Below are positions 28,893-37,524 of a DNA stretch of 64,000 bases, in pieces; within the stretch, counting starts at the first letter, position 1; every line of letters begins with the position of its first letter. The stretch covers positions 1-64,000 of the forward strand of contig JAEXZY010000093.1 in the NCBI GenBank assembly GCA_023404955.1, written 5' to 3'. A model generated the notes under the pieces. That model was given only the letters and a program-made list of their open reading frames with translations, ran no database searches and was not told where the DNA came from. A program made the translations under genes and the position numbers. This stretch comes from Actinomycetes bacterium (lineage in GTDB: Bacteria; Actinomycetota; Actinomycetes; Mycobacteriales; Mycobacteriaceae).

Positions 28893-29597
28893 GTGACGCA
28901 GCCGAGGTTGTTCATCTTTCCGCACGCCGGCGGGTCCGCGCAGTACTACGTTCCGTTCGCCAAGTCGTTCACGATCGACGTCAAGCGGACCGCGGTGCAG
29001 TACCCGGGGCAGCGCGGCAAGCAGGATTTCGCGTCGTTCACCAGCCTGCCGGCGCTCGCCGACGCGGTGGTGACGATGGTGTCTCCGGAGAAGGACCACG
29101 GGGGGCCGGTGTTCTTCTTCGGGCACAGCATGGGCGGGCTGCTGGCGTTCGAGGTGGCGCGCCGGTTCGAGGACGCGGGTCGACCGATCGACGGCCTGTT
29201 CGTGTCCGCGGTGGCCGCGCCGGGACACGTCGGCTACGAGGACATCCCCGACGACGACGAGGGGCTGCTCGGTGCGGTGAGCACGATGACAGGCGCCAAC
29301 CCGGAGTTCATGAAGAACCCCGAATTCGCGGCGGCGATCCTGCCGACGCTGCGCGGGCTGAAGGCGATCGCGTCCTACAGCTGCCCGCCGGAGGTGACGC
29401 TGTCCGGTCCGATCCACGCCTACTTCGGCGACGACGACGAGATCGCCACCGCGCAGAAGGTGGCGCCCTGGGCCGACCGGACCCGCGGGGAGTTCACGGC
29501 GCGCGAGTTGCCGGGCCATCACTTCTATCTCAATGAGCAGCTCGGCGAGGTGGTGCCCGACATCGAAGCGAAGATCACCGCCAGAATCGCCCCATAG
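28893..29597 (+). CDS. tesA: type II thioesterase TesA
   Basis: A 234-residue alpha/beta hydrolase of the type II thioesterase group that releases or proofreads acyl chains on polyketide synthases. The triad reads Ser79 in GHSMGG, Asp180 in YFGDDD and His209/210 in PGHHFY; the N-terminal FPHAGGSA is the oxyanion segment. In the Mtb DIM locus tesA (Rv2928) also stands just upstream of the FAAL gene fadD26 and its product works with PpsE. Here it is followed by a 566-bp control region, then FAAL1. The protein is shorter than Mtb TesA (261 aa), mainly at the ends. Confidence 0.92.
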   Translation: MTQPRLFIFPHAGGSAQYYVPFAKSFTIDVKRTAVQYPGQRGKQDFASFTSLPALADAVVTMVSPEKDHGGPVFFFGHSMGGLLAFEVARRFEDAGRPIDGLFVSAVAAPGHVGYEDIPDDDEGLLGAVSTMTGANPEFMKNPEFAAAILPTLRGLKAIASYSCPPEVTLSGPIHAYFGDDDEIATAQKVAPWADRTRGEFTARELPGHHFYLNEQLGEVVPDIEAKITARIAP

Positions 29598-29613
29598 AGC
29601 CGCATCCGGCGGG

Positions 29614-29629
29614 TGTGGTCTTGACCACA
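29614..29629. promoter_or_regulatory. 16-bp dyad, possible GntR/FadR-type operator
   Basis: TGTGGTCTTGACCACA has perfect 7-bp arms around TT, 17 bp after the tesA stop. The TGGTC-NN-GACCA core resembles GntR/FadR-family sites. With no T-run it is a poor terminator. Confidence 0.45.
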
Positions 29630-30017
29630 GCTGCGCTCAGCGCGAGGAACCATGGCGGAGCGCGGAGCACATCGTGCCGGTTGGCGTCCGGTGTCCGTGT
29701 CGGCTTCGCGCGGTCGGTCGGACCTGCTTCTTACCGGCGAGTCAGGAACCTACTCGACATGAGCATGCAGATCTCGCAAACCGTTTACGCACGCGTCAAA
29801 GCAAACCGAGCATGGCATTGCGCTGCCACGGCGGCTGCTTCGCATACGGGACTGTGCCAATGACGAGCAACCGGCCACTCGGTGGTGAGGTGGCGCTTTG
29901 CCGAGGTGGCAAAACAACTGAGCTTGCATCGGGAATAAAATCGGCCGCTCGTGCAGCGCGTTTCGGGCGAAATTCCGGCCGATTGCGCAACTTCCCTCTG
30001 GCAAGCACTTCGTGGTC

Positions 30018-30035
30018 TAATCCTTGGTCGGATTA
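30018..30035. promoter_or_regulatory. inverted repeat upstream of FAAL1
   Basis: TAATCC-TTGGTC-GGATTA forms a 6-6-6 inverted repeat about 25 bp upstream of the extended -10-like sequence at 30058-30066, where an activator or repressor could act. It may be chance. Confidence 0.3.
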
Positions 30036-30163
30036 CACGACATTTGTGACGGGTCGGTGTTAGCCTTCGGCCAAGCGGGGGATGCGCGGCCACGGGCTGG
30101 TGTCCGGTTTGCCACGCGGCAACGGGGCCGGGACGCAGGATCTTTATATGAAAGGACGTCGCC

Positions 30164-31945
30164 ATGCCTTTGCTTGAGTCGACCATTCCCGGCCTCCTCG
30201 CCGAGCGTGCACAGCAGCAGCCCGAGGACGCCGCCTACACCTTTCTCGACTACGACATCGACCCCAACGGGTACGCCGAAACGTTGACGTGGTCGCAGGT
30301 CCACCACCGGGCCCAGGTGGTCGCCGCCGAGCTGCTGCGCCACGGCAACAAGGGCGACCGCGCCGCGATCCTCGCCCCGCAGGGGCTCGAGTACATCGTC
30401 GCGTTCTACGGCGCGATGGCTGCCGGCATGATCGCCGTGCCGCTGCCGGTGCCGGCGATGGGCCAGCTCGACGAGCGTGTCAGTGGAGCACTGCGCGACT
30501 GCCAGCCCGTCGCCGTGCTGACCACCTCCGCCGTCGTCGGCGAGATCCTCAATTACGTGGGGAACCTTCCGGGCGGCAACCCGCCGGCTGTCGTCGAGGT
30601 CGATGCCCTGGACCTCGATTCGCCGGTGACCCCCGACGTCAACGTCGGCCCGCTGCCGAAGACGGCCTACCTGCAGTACACCTCGGGCTCCACGCGGGCG
30701 CCCGCCGGCGTGATCATGACCCACCAGAACGTGATCGCCAACGTCAAGCAGGTCTTCGACGACTACATGGAGCACCGCAACGGCTTGCCGCCGCGCGACA
30801 TCACGCTGGTGTCGTGGCTGCCCTTCTACCACGACATGGGGCTCATCCAGGGCGTCTTCGCGTCCCTGCTGACCCCCGACGAGGACAACGGCGGGAAGCT
30901 GCACGGTCGTCCCGCGGTCGTCATGAGCCCGGTCGCGTTCCTGCAGAAGCCGGCCCGCTGGATTCAGCAGCTCGCCCTGAACACCACCGCGTGGTCGGCC
31001 GCCCCCAACTTCGCGTTCGAGCTGTCGGTGCGCCGCACCACCGACGCCGATCTCGAGGGCCTGGACTTCACTGGCGTCCTCGGCATCATCAGCGGCAGTG
31101 AGCGCATCCACGTAGCGACCATCCGCCGCTTCAACGAGCGGTTCACCAAGTTCGGCATGCCCGAGACCACGGTGTTCCCGTCGTACGGCCTGGCCGAGGC
31201 CACCCTGTACGTGGTCTCGGCACCCATCGGGCACACCCCGGCGACCGTGCGGTTCGACTACGAGAAGCTGGCCGCCGGCCACGCCGAGCGATGCGGTACC
31301 GAGTCGGGTACCGAGCTCGTCAGCTACGGCGCGCCGCGGTCCTCCACCGTGCGCATCGTCGACCCGGAGACGTGTGTCGAGAATCCCGACGGCAAGGTCG
31401 GCGAGATCTGGATCCACGGCGAGCAGGTCGCGATGGGTTACTGGCGCGATCCCCAGAAGACCGAGCGCACGTTCAACGGGCAGCTGGTGAACCCGTCGGA
31501 TGGCACGCCTGTCGGCCCGTGGCTGCGCACCGGAGACCTCGGCGTCATGAGCGAGGGCGAGATGTTCATCATCGGCCGCATCAAGGACATGCTGATCGTC
31601 GACGGCCGTAACCACTACCCCGACGACATCGAGGCCACCATCCAGGAGATCACCGGCGGTCGCGTCGCAGCGATCTCGGTGCTCGACGACACGAGTGAGC
31701 AGCTCGTCGCGGTGGTCGAGCTGAAGAAGAAGGGCACCTCCGAGGCCGAGGCACTCGACAAGCTCAAGGCCGTCAAGCGAGAGGTCGCCTCGGCGATCAA
31801 GAAGACCCACAGCGTGCGGGTGTCCGATCTGGTTCTCGTCGCGCCCGGGTCCATCCCGATCACCACCAGCGGCAAGATCCGGCGCTCGGCGTGCGTGGAC
31901 CGCTACCGCTCCGACGAGTTCAGCCGGTTGGACGTCACTACATGA
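30164..31945 (+). CDS. long-chain fatty acyl-AMP ligase 1 (FadD26-type FAAL)
   Basis: A 593-residue ANL-superfamily enzyme that adenylates a fatty acid and passes it to an ACP, not to CoA. Motifs: P-loop YTSGSTRAPAG near residue 171, SYGLAEATLYV, LRTGDLG, DGRNHYPDDIE and the C-terminal Lys571 in TTSGKIRRS. The FAAL-type segment follows VSWLPFYHDMGL; here it carries about ten extra residues (DEDNGGKLHG) absent from FAAL2. Its ATG has AAAGGA at 30151-30156. Its stop overlaps PKS1 as ATGA, so FAAL1 and PKS1 are made together and FAAL1 most probably loads the N-terminal ACP of PKS1. FadD26 of Mtb pairs with PpsA in the same way. Confidence 0.93.
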   Translation: MPLLESTIPGLLAERAQQQPEDAAYTFLDYDIDPNGYAETLTWSQVHHRAQVVAAELLRHGNKGDRAAILAPQGLEYIVAFYGAMAAGMIAVPLPVPAMGQLDERVSGALRDCQPVAVLTTSAVVGEILNYVGNLPGGNPPAVVEVDALDLDSPVTPDVNVGPLPKTAYLQYTSGSTRAPAGVIMTHQNVIANVKQVFDDYMEHRNGLPPRDITLVSWLPFYHDMGLIQGVFASLLTPDEDNGGKLHGRPAVVMSPVAFLQKPARWIQQLALNTTAWSAAPNFAFELSVRRTTDADLEGLDFTGVLGIISGSERIHVATIRRFNERFTKFGMPETTVFPSYGLAEATLYVVSAPIGHTPATVRFDYEKLAAGHAERCGTESGTELVSYGAPRSSTVRIVDPETCVENPDGKVGEIWIHGEQVAMGYWRDPQKTERTFNGQLVNPSDGTPVGPWLRTGDLGVMSEGEMFIIGRIKDMLIVDGRNHYPDDIEATIQEITGGRVAAISVLDDTSEQLVAVVELKKKGTSEAEALDKLKAVKREVASAIKKTHSVRVSDLVLVAPGSIPITTSGKIRRSACVDRYRSDEFSRLDVTT

Positions 31946-34900
31946 CCGATGTTTTCGACGAGGATGCACTCCGGCACTGGTTGGTCGACTACCTGGTCAC
32001 CAACATCGGATGCAGCCCTGACGAAATCGATCTCGATGCTCCTCTGAACGACCTCGCCGTCGGCTCCAGCGACGCCGTGGTGCTGACCGGCGAGCTGTCC
32101 GAACTGCTGGGTCGTACGGTGTCGCCGGTCGAGTTCTGGCAGTACCCGACGATCAACGCGCTCGCGAAGTTCCTCACCGGCGGAGAGGTCGAGCCGGCCG
32201 AGGGTGCCGCCGGTGCACTGGCCGCCGCTCGGGAGAGCGGCCGTGCCGACACCGACGACGCGATCGCGGTGATCGGTCTGGGGCTGCGGCTACCCGGCGG
32301 CTCCGACGCCGACGGCAACATCGAGGGACCGGATCAGTTCTGGGAGTTCCTCACCGAGGGCCGCTCCGCCGTGCGCGAGGTGCCCGCCGATCGCTGGGAG
32401 TCGTTCCGGATCGACTCGCCGGAGGCCGCCGCTGCACTCGCCGGCACCACCCGGTGGGGATCGTTCCTGCGCGACGTCGACGCGTTCGACGCCGAGTTCT
32501 TCGAGATCTCTCCGAGCGAGGCCGACAAGATGGATCCGCAGCAGCGGCTCCTGCTGGAGGTCACCCACGAGGCGCTCGAGCACGCCGGTATCCCGGCCCA
32601 CAGCCTGCGGCACACCCAGACCGGCGTGTTCGCCGCGGCGTGCCTGGGGGAGTACGGCTACCTCTCGACCACCGACCTCGGCGATGTCGACTCCTGGTCG
32701 GGCACGGGAGGCGCGCTGTCGATCATCGCCAACCGGGTGTCCTACTACTTCGATCTGCGCGGTCCGTCGATGACCATCGACACGGCGTGCTCGTCGTCGC
32801 TGGTGACGATCCACCTGGCCTGCCAGAGCCTGCGCGCCGGTGATTCGGACGTCGCGCTGGCGGCCGGGGTGAACATGGTGCTCTCGCCCGCGGTGACCCG
32901 TAGCTTCGACCAGCTCGAGGCGATGTCGAAGACGGGGCAGTGCCACGCGTTCGACGCCGCGGCCGACGGGTTCGTGCGCGGCGAGGGCGCCGGGGTGGCG
33001 GTGCTCAAGCGGCTGTCGGACGCGCAGCGTGACGGTGACCGGGTGCTCGCGGTGATCCGCGGGTCGGCGGTCAACCAGGACGGCCGCTCCAACGGGTTGA
33101 TGGCGCCGAACCCGGCCGCGCAGATGGCCGTTCTGCGGTCCGCGTACGCCGCGGCGGGCGTCGAACCCCGCGAGGTGGACTACGTGGAGGCGCACGGCAC
33201 CGGGACGCTGCTGGGCGATCCGATCGAGGCTCGCGCGCTGGGCACGGTGCTGGGCAAGGGCCGGCCCGCGGACCGGCCGCTGCTGGTCGGTGCGGTGAAG
33301 TCGAACCTCGGCCATCTGGAGGCCGCCGCCGGGATCGCCGGCTTCGCCAAGGCCGTGCTGGCGTTGCAGCACAACGTGATTCCGGCCAACCTCGGCTACC
33401 AGAACCCGAACCCGCACATCCCGTTCGACAACCTGCGTCTGCGCGTCGTGGCCGAGCACACCGACTGGGCACCGACCGGACGCCCACGCCGGGCCGGGAT
33501 CTCGTCGTTCGGCTTCGGCGGCACCAACGCCCACGTCGTCATCGAGGAAGCGCCCCGAGCGTCCGAGCTCGCATCCGGGGCCGCATCGGCGCCCGAGCCG
33601 GCCGTGACCACGCTCGTCGTCACCGGCCGCACCCCCGAGCGCGTCGCCGCCCAGGCCGGGATGCTGGCCACCTGGATGGCCGGTGCCGGCGCCGAGGCCC
33701 CGTTGGCCGAGGTCGCCCACGCGCTCAACCACCACCGCTCCCACCACAACAAGTTCGGCACCGTCGTGGCCCGCGACCGCGCCCAGGCCGTAGCCGGCCT
33801 GCAGGCGCTGGCCACGGGTCAGTCCGCCCCCGGCGTCAACGGCCCGCACGTCGGTGCGTGCACGCCCGGCACGGTGTTCGTGTATTCGGGTCAGGGGTCG
33901 CAGTGGGCCGGGATGGGTCGGCGGTTGCTGGCCGATGAGCCGGCGTTCGCGGCGGCACTGGCCGAGATCGAGCCGGTGTTCGTGGAGAAGGTGGGCTTCT
34001 CGCTGCACGAGGTGATCGCCGAGGGGCGTCCGGTCAGCGGCGATGCCGAGGTGCAGCCGGTGTTGATGGGGTTGCAGCTGGCGTTGACCGAGCTGTGGCG
34101 CTCGTACGGGGTGCATCCGGATGCGGTGATCGGGCATTCGATGGGTGAGGTGACCGCGGCGGTCGTGGCCGGGGCGTTGAGCCTGGCCGACGGCCTGGCC
34201 GTGATCGCGGCCCGCTCGTCGATCATGTCCCGGCTCGCCGGCCAGGGCGCCGTCGCCCTGGTCGAACTCGATCCCGACGCCGCCGAGGCGCTCGTCGCCG
34301 ACTACCCGAGCGTCGAGATCGCCGGGCTGGTGTCGCCGCGCCAGACCGTGGTCGCCGGCCTGCCCGACGAGGTCGACGCGGTGATCGCCGCCGTCGGCGC
34401 CCAGGACCGGTTCGCGCGCCGGGTCAACATGGAGGTCGCCTCCCACACCGCGCTGATGGACCCGGTGCTTCCGGATCTGCGTGACGCCTTCGCCGGCATC
34501 ACGCCGCGCACCCCGTCGATCCCGTTCCTGTCCACCGTCCGGGCGGGGGAGCAGGATCCGGTGCTCGACGCCGACTACTGGGTCGCCAACGTGCGCCAGC
34601 CGGTGCAGTTCAGCCAGGCGGTGACTGCAGCAGCGCAGGAGATCGGCACGTTCGTCGAGATCAGCCCCAACCCGATCCTCACCTACGCGATCGCCGACAC
34701 GGTCACCTCCGGGCATCACCACGCGCTCGGCACGCTGGTGCGTGACGGCGACGACACGGTCTCGTTCCACACGGCGCTCAACGCCACCCACACCACGCAT
34801 CCGCCGGAGGCGGACCACCCGGCGCACCCGGGCGGTGCGCGCATCGCGCTGCCGATCACGCCATGGCACCGCACCCGGCACTGGGCGATCCGCAAGCCGG

Positions 34901-37428
34901 CGTCCTCGGGTGCCACCGCACCCCGCCCCGGCACCGTGCTGGGCGGCCACACCGTGGTCGCCGGTCCCCAGGCCGGACACCTGTGGCAGGCCCGGCTGAC
35001 ACCGCAGGCCCGGCCGTATCCGCATCCCCACCGGTTCGCCGGCGTCGAGATCGTTCCGCTCTCGGTCGTGCTGCAGACGCTGGCGATGGCTGCCGATCGG
35101 GCAGGCGCCGCCGCGCTCGCCGATGTCCGGTTCGAGTTCCCGATCGCCCTCGACGCACCGAAGGTGGTGCAGGTCTACGCCGACGCGGACATCGTGTCGA
35201 TCTCGTCGGCCACCGGCGACGACGACACAAACCGCACCTGGGTCCGGCACGTGATCGCACGGATCGACCGCGAGCCGGCCGGCCCCGCCACACCAGCCCG
35301 TGCCGACGTGAACGGTTACGACCCCTCCGCGCTGGCCGAGCTGCATCACGCCTGGGGCATCGAGGGACTGGCCTACCCGTGGACGGTCAGCAGCCACGCG
35401 CAGACGAGCGGCGAGGCGCGCACCGAGGTGACGTTCGCCGACGCTCCCGAGGCGCCGCTGGCGGCCGCGCTCGACGCCGCTGTGAACCTCGGCCGCCTCG
35501 TCGACGCGTCCACTCCGGGCCTGATGGTGCCGAGCGCCATCGAACACGTCGTCATCGGTGCCGACCCGGCGGGCCGGGGCACCGTCGTGACCCGCCACCG
35601 CGGCCGCACCGACGACGCGCTCGTCGTCGACCTGTCCGTCGAATCCGCGGACGGCACCGTCGTCGCCGACCTCCGCGGCATCCGCTACACCCCGGTGGAT
35701 GTCGACGAGGCCACGCCGGCCGCGGCCGAGCCGCGCCGCATCGCCCACCGGCTGGACTGGCAGCCCGTCACCACCGATTCTCCGGGCACCGACACGGGCC
35801 CCGTCGCCGTTGTCGGGTCGGGTGCCGTCGCCGCCGCGCTGCGCCAGGCCGTCGGGACCGGGGCGGACGTGGCGCAGGCCCGCACGGTCGTCTACGTGGC
35901 GGACTCCGACGGGCCGTCGGCCCAGGAGACCGCGGTCCGGCTCACCACCGAGGTGGCCGATTTGGTCGCCACGCTTGCCGACCGGGAGCCGCGCAACCCC
36001 GCCACGCTCTGGCTGATCACGCACGGCGTCCGGGAGTCCGCCACCGAGTCGGCGCTACGGCAGAGCCCATTGTGGGGGCTGGCCGGCGTCATCGGCGCCG
36101 AGCAGCCGCAGCTGTGGGGCGGCCTGATCGACGTTCCCGAGACCGACAGCGCGACCGATGCGGCAGCGTTGGCCCCGTTGCTCGGGAGTCCGGTGAAGTC
36201 CGTGGCCGTCTGGCGCGACGGCGCTCTGCTGACCCCGACGCTGGCCGAGATCGCCGAAAAGCCGACGCGCGAGCCGCTGCACTGCCGGCCCGACGCGGCC
36301 TACCTGATCACCGGCGGCATGGGCGTGCTGGGTCTGCTGATGGCCGACTGGCTCGCCGACCGGGGCGCGCGCCGCATCGTGCTGGCCGGCCGCACCGCGC
36401 TACCGCCGCGCCGCGAGTGGGCTGAGGCCACCGAACCCGACCTGCGGCACAAGATCGACGCGATCCGAGCGCTGGAGCTGCGTGGAGTCAGCGTCGACAC
36501 CGTGGCGGTCGACATCGCCGATCGCGATGCGGTGGCCGCGGTGTTGGATCGCCGCGACGCCGACGGCGCGCCGCCGATCCGCGGCGTCATCCACGCCGCC
36601 GGTATGACCGAGGCGCAGCTGCTCACCGAATTGGAACCCGAGCGCGTGCACCGCACGGTGTGGCCGAAGATCGCCGGCGCCCAGGTGCTCGCGGATCTCT
36701 TCCCGCCCCAGGCTCTCGACTTCCTGTACCTGGCCGCCTCGGCGGGTGCGGTGTTCGGTGTCCCGGGTCAGGGCGCCTACGCCGCCGGCAACGCCTACCT
36801 CGACGCGCTGGCACGCGCCCGGCACGCCCAGGGCGACAACACGGTCAGCCTCGACTGGGTCGCCTGGCGCGGTCTCGGGTTCGGCAGCGAGGCGCAGGTC
36901 GTGGTGTCCGAACTGGAGCGGGTGGGCTCGCGTCCCGTCGCGGCCGGCGAGGCGTTCGCGGCGTGGGACCACGTCACCCGGTTCGACATCGACCAGGTCG
37001 TGATGGCCCCGATGGACTCGGCGCAGGATGCGGCCGCGGTCACCGGCGACCACCGTCCTGCCGCGCCGACGCGGAACTGGGCGGCGCTGGACCGCGACGA
37101 GCTGCTCGCCGAGTTGCGCGACGGGCTGCGCGGCATCCTCGCCACCGAGCTGCGGCTGCCGGAGAGCGACGTGCTGACGGATCGGCCGTTCGCCGAGATG
37201 GGGCTGAACTCGGTGATGGCGATGTCGATCCGCCGGGAGATCGAGCGGCTGGTCGGGCTGGAGTTGTCGGCGACGATGCTGTTCAACCATCCGACGATCG
37301 ACAGCTTCGCCGGCTATCTGGCGCAGCAGTTGAACCCCGAGGCCGTCGCCGAGGACGCCGCGGCCGACGGCGATGACGACGAGGACAGCCTGCTGGACTC
37401 GCTGTTCGACAGCGTCGAATCGAACTGA
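31942..37428 (+). CDS. PKS1: loading ACP-KS-AT-DH-KR-ACP polyketide synthase
   Basis: A 1828-residue type I synthase. Domains: ACP (1-82, phosphopantetheine Ser42 in VGSSD), KS (about 108-530, Cys283, His418, His458), AT (about 635-935, Ser733 in GHSMGE; VASH at 832-835), DH (about 1000-1260, H1030-x3-G-x4-P intact, but second motif D1178-AAV-N1182 has Asn for Gln/His), KR (about 1290-1690, TGGMGVLG, Ser1600, Tyr1613, Asn1617) and ACP (Ser1757). The C-terminus is an acidic tail ending SLLDSLFDSVESN. The front resembles PpsA; the DH-KR-ACP back end resembles PpsD, from family knowledge. There is no N-terminal docking helix, as fits a starter module loaded by FAAL1. Start ATG 31942 overlaps FAAL1; 96 bp separate it from FAAL2. 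Confidence 0.92.
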   Translation: MTDVFDEDALRHWLVDYLVTNIGCSPDEIDLDAPLNDLAVGSSDAVVLTGELSELLGRTVSPVEFWQYPTINALAKFLTGGEVEPAEGAAGALAAARESGRADTDDAIAVIGLGLRLPGGSDADGNIEGPDQFWEFLTEGRSAVREVPADRWESFRIDSPEAAAALAGTTRWGSFLRDVDAFDAEFFEISPSEADKMDPQQRLLLEVTHEALEHAGIPAHSLRHTQTGVFAAACLGEYGYLSTTDLGDVDSWSGTGGALSIIANRVSYYFDLRGPSMTIDTACSSSLVTIHLACQSLRAGDSDVALAAGVNMVLSPAVTRSFDQLEAMSKTGQCHAFDAAADGFVRGEGAGVAVLKRLSDAQRDGDRVLAVIRGSAVNQDGRSNGLMAPNPAAQMAVLRSAYAAAGVEPREVDYVEAHGTGTLLGDPIEARALGTVLGKGRPADRPLLVGAVKSNLGHLEAAAGIAGFAKAVLALQHNVIPANLGYQNPNPHIPFDNLRLRVVAEHTDWAPTGRPRRAGISSFGFGGTNAHVVIEEAPRASELASGAASAPEPAVTTLVVTGRTPERVAAQAGMLATWMAGAGAEAPLAEVAHALNHHRSHHNKFGTVVARDRAQAVAGLQALATGQSAPGVNGPHVGACTPGTVFVYSGQGSQWAGMGRRLLADEPAFAAALAEIEPVFVEKVGFSLHEVIAEGRPVSGDAEVQPVLMGLQLALTELWRSYGVHPDAVIGHSMGEVTAAVVAGALSLADGLAVIAARSSIMSRLAGQGAVALVELDPDAAEALVADYPSVEIAGLVSPRQTVVAGLPDEVDAVIAAVGAQDRFARRVNMEVASHTALMDPVLPDLRDAFAGITPRTPSIPFLSTVRAGEQDPVLDADYWVANVRQPVQFSQAVTAAAQEIGTFVEISPNPILTYAIADTVTSGHHHALGTLVRDGDDTVSFHTALNATHTTHPPEADHPAHPGGARIALPITPWHRTRHWAIRKPASSGATAPRPGTVLGGHTVVAGPQAGHLWQARLTPQARPYPHPHRFAGVEIVPLSVVLQTLAMAADRAGAAALADVRFEFPIALDAPKVVQVYADADIVSISSATGDDDTNRTWVRHVIARIDREPAGPATPARADVNGYDPSALAELHHAWGIEGLAYPWTVSSHAQTSGEARTEVTFADAPEAPLAAALDAAVNLGRLVDASTPGLMVPSAIEHVVIGADPAGRGTVVTRHRGRTDDALVVDLSVESADGTVVADLRGIRYTPVDVDEATPAAAEPRRIAHRLDWQPVTTDSPGTDTGPVAVVGSGAVAAALRQAVGTGADVAQARTVVYVADSDGPSAQETAVRLTTEVADLVATLADREPRNPATLWLITHGVRESATESALRQSPLWGLAGVIGAEQPQLWGGLIDVPETDSATDAAALAPLLGSPVKSVAVWRDGALLTPTLAEIAEKPTREPLHCRPDAAYLITGGMGVLGLLMADWLADRGARRIVLAGRTALPPRREWAEATEPDLRHKIDAIRALELRGVSVDTVAVDIADRDAVAAVLDRRDADGAPPIRGVIHAAGMTEAQLLTELEPERVHRTVWPKIAGAQVLADLFPPQALDFLYLAASAGAVFGVPGQGAYAAGNAYLDALARARHAQGDNTVSLDWVAWRGLGFGSEAQVVVSELERVGSRPVAAGEAFAAWDHVTRFDIDQVVMAPMDSAQDAAAVTGDHRPAAPTRNWAALDRDELLAELRDGLRGILATELRLPESDVLTDRPFAEMGLNSVMAMSIRREIERLVGLELSATMLFNHPTIDSFAGYLAQQLNPEAVAEDAAADGDDDEDSLLDSLFDSVESN
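32921..33546 (+). repeat. KS-region patch, copy A (partner 40231-40856)
   Basis: About 620 bp of the PKS1 KS align without gaps to the PKS2 KS at an offset of 7310 bp with roughly 35 differences counted by eye (about 94 percent identity), well above the flanking sequence. Confidence 0.75.
33871..34258 (+). repeat. AT-region patch, copy A (partner 41169-41556)
   Basis: About 390 bp around the AT active site match PKS2 at an offset of 7298 bp with about 9 differences counted by eye (near 98 percent). Both ends drop sharply into much less similar sequence, as after gene conversion. Confidence 0.78.
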
Positions 37429-37524
37429 CCGCACGAGCGTGCCGATGCGACCGAACCACCAGAATTTCCCGGATCGACCCGACACGCGAGACCATGTCGG
37501 GAGATGTTTGCGAAAGGATCACTG

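Larger units (their letters stand above)
29598..30163. promoter_or_regulatory. 566-bp non-coding control region of the polyketide locus
   Basis: No convincing gene lies here. The stretch from about 29750 to 30060 is visibly AT-richer than the rest of the window and is the only long non-coding gap inside the locus. It contains a 16-bp dyad at 29614-29629, an inverted repeat at 30018-30035, an extended -10-like TGTTAGCCT at 30058-30066 and the FAAL1 ribosome site AAAGGA at 30151-30156. The whole FAAL1-to-papA5 run probably starts from this region. Confidence 0.65.

Noticed and set aside
29614..29629. The dyad after tesA as a rho-independent terminator
   Set aside because: The loop would have only two bases and no T-run follows, so an operator is the better reading.
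29755..29863. Short frames in the tesA-FAAL1 gap as a small gene
   Set aside because: No ribosome site, no recognisable domain, and the base composition lacks the third-position GC bias of the surrounding genes.
32290..36024. 1244-residue frame on the minus strand inside PKS1, and similar long frames antisense to PKS2 and PKS4/PKS5
   Set aside because: They are antisense shadows of high-GC coding sequence, rich in Arg/Gly/His with no domain; the plus-strand synthase domains with catalytic residues explain the region.
37429..37524. Internal promoter before FAAL2
   Set aside because: The 96-bp gap has room for one, but I find no convincing -10/-35 pair; only the AAAGGA ribosome site is clear.
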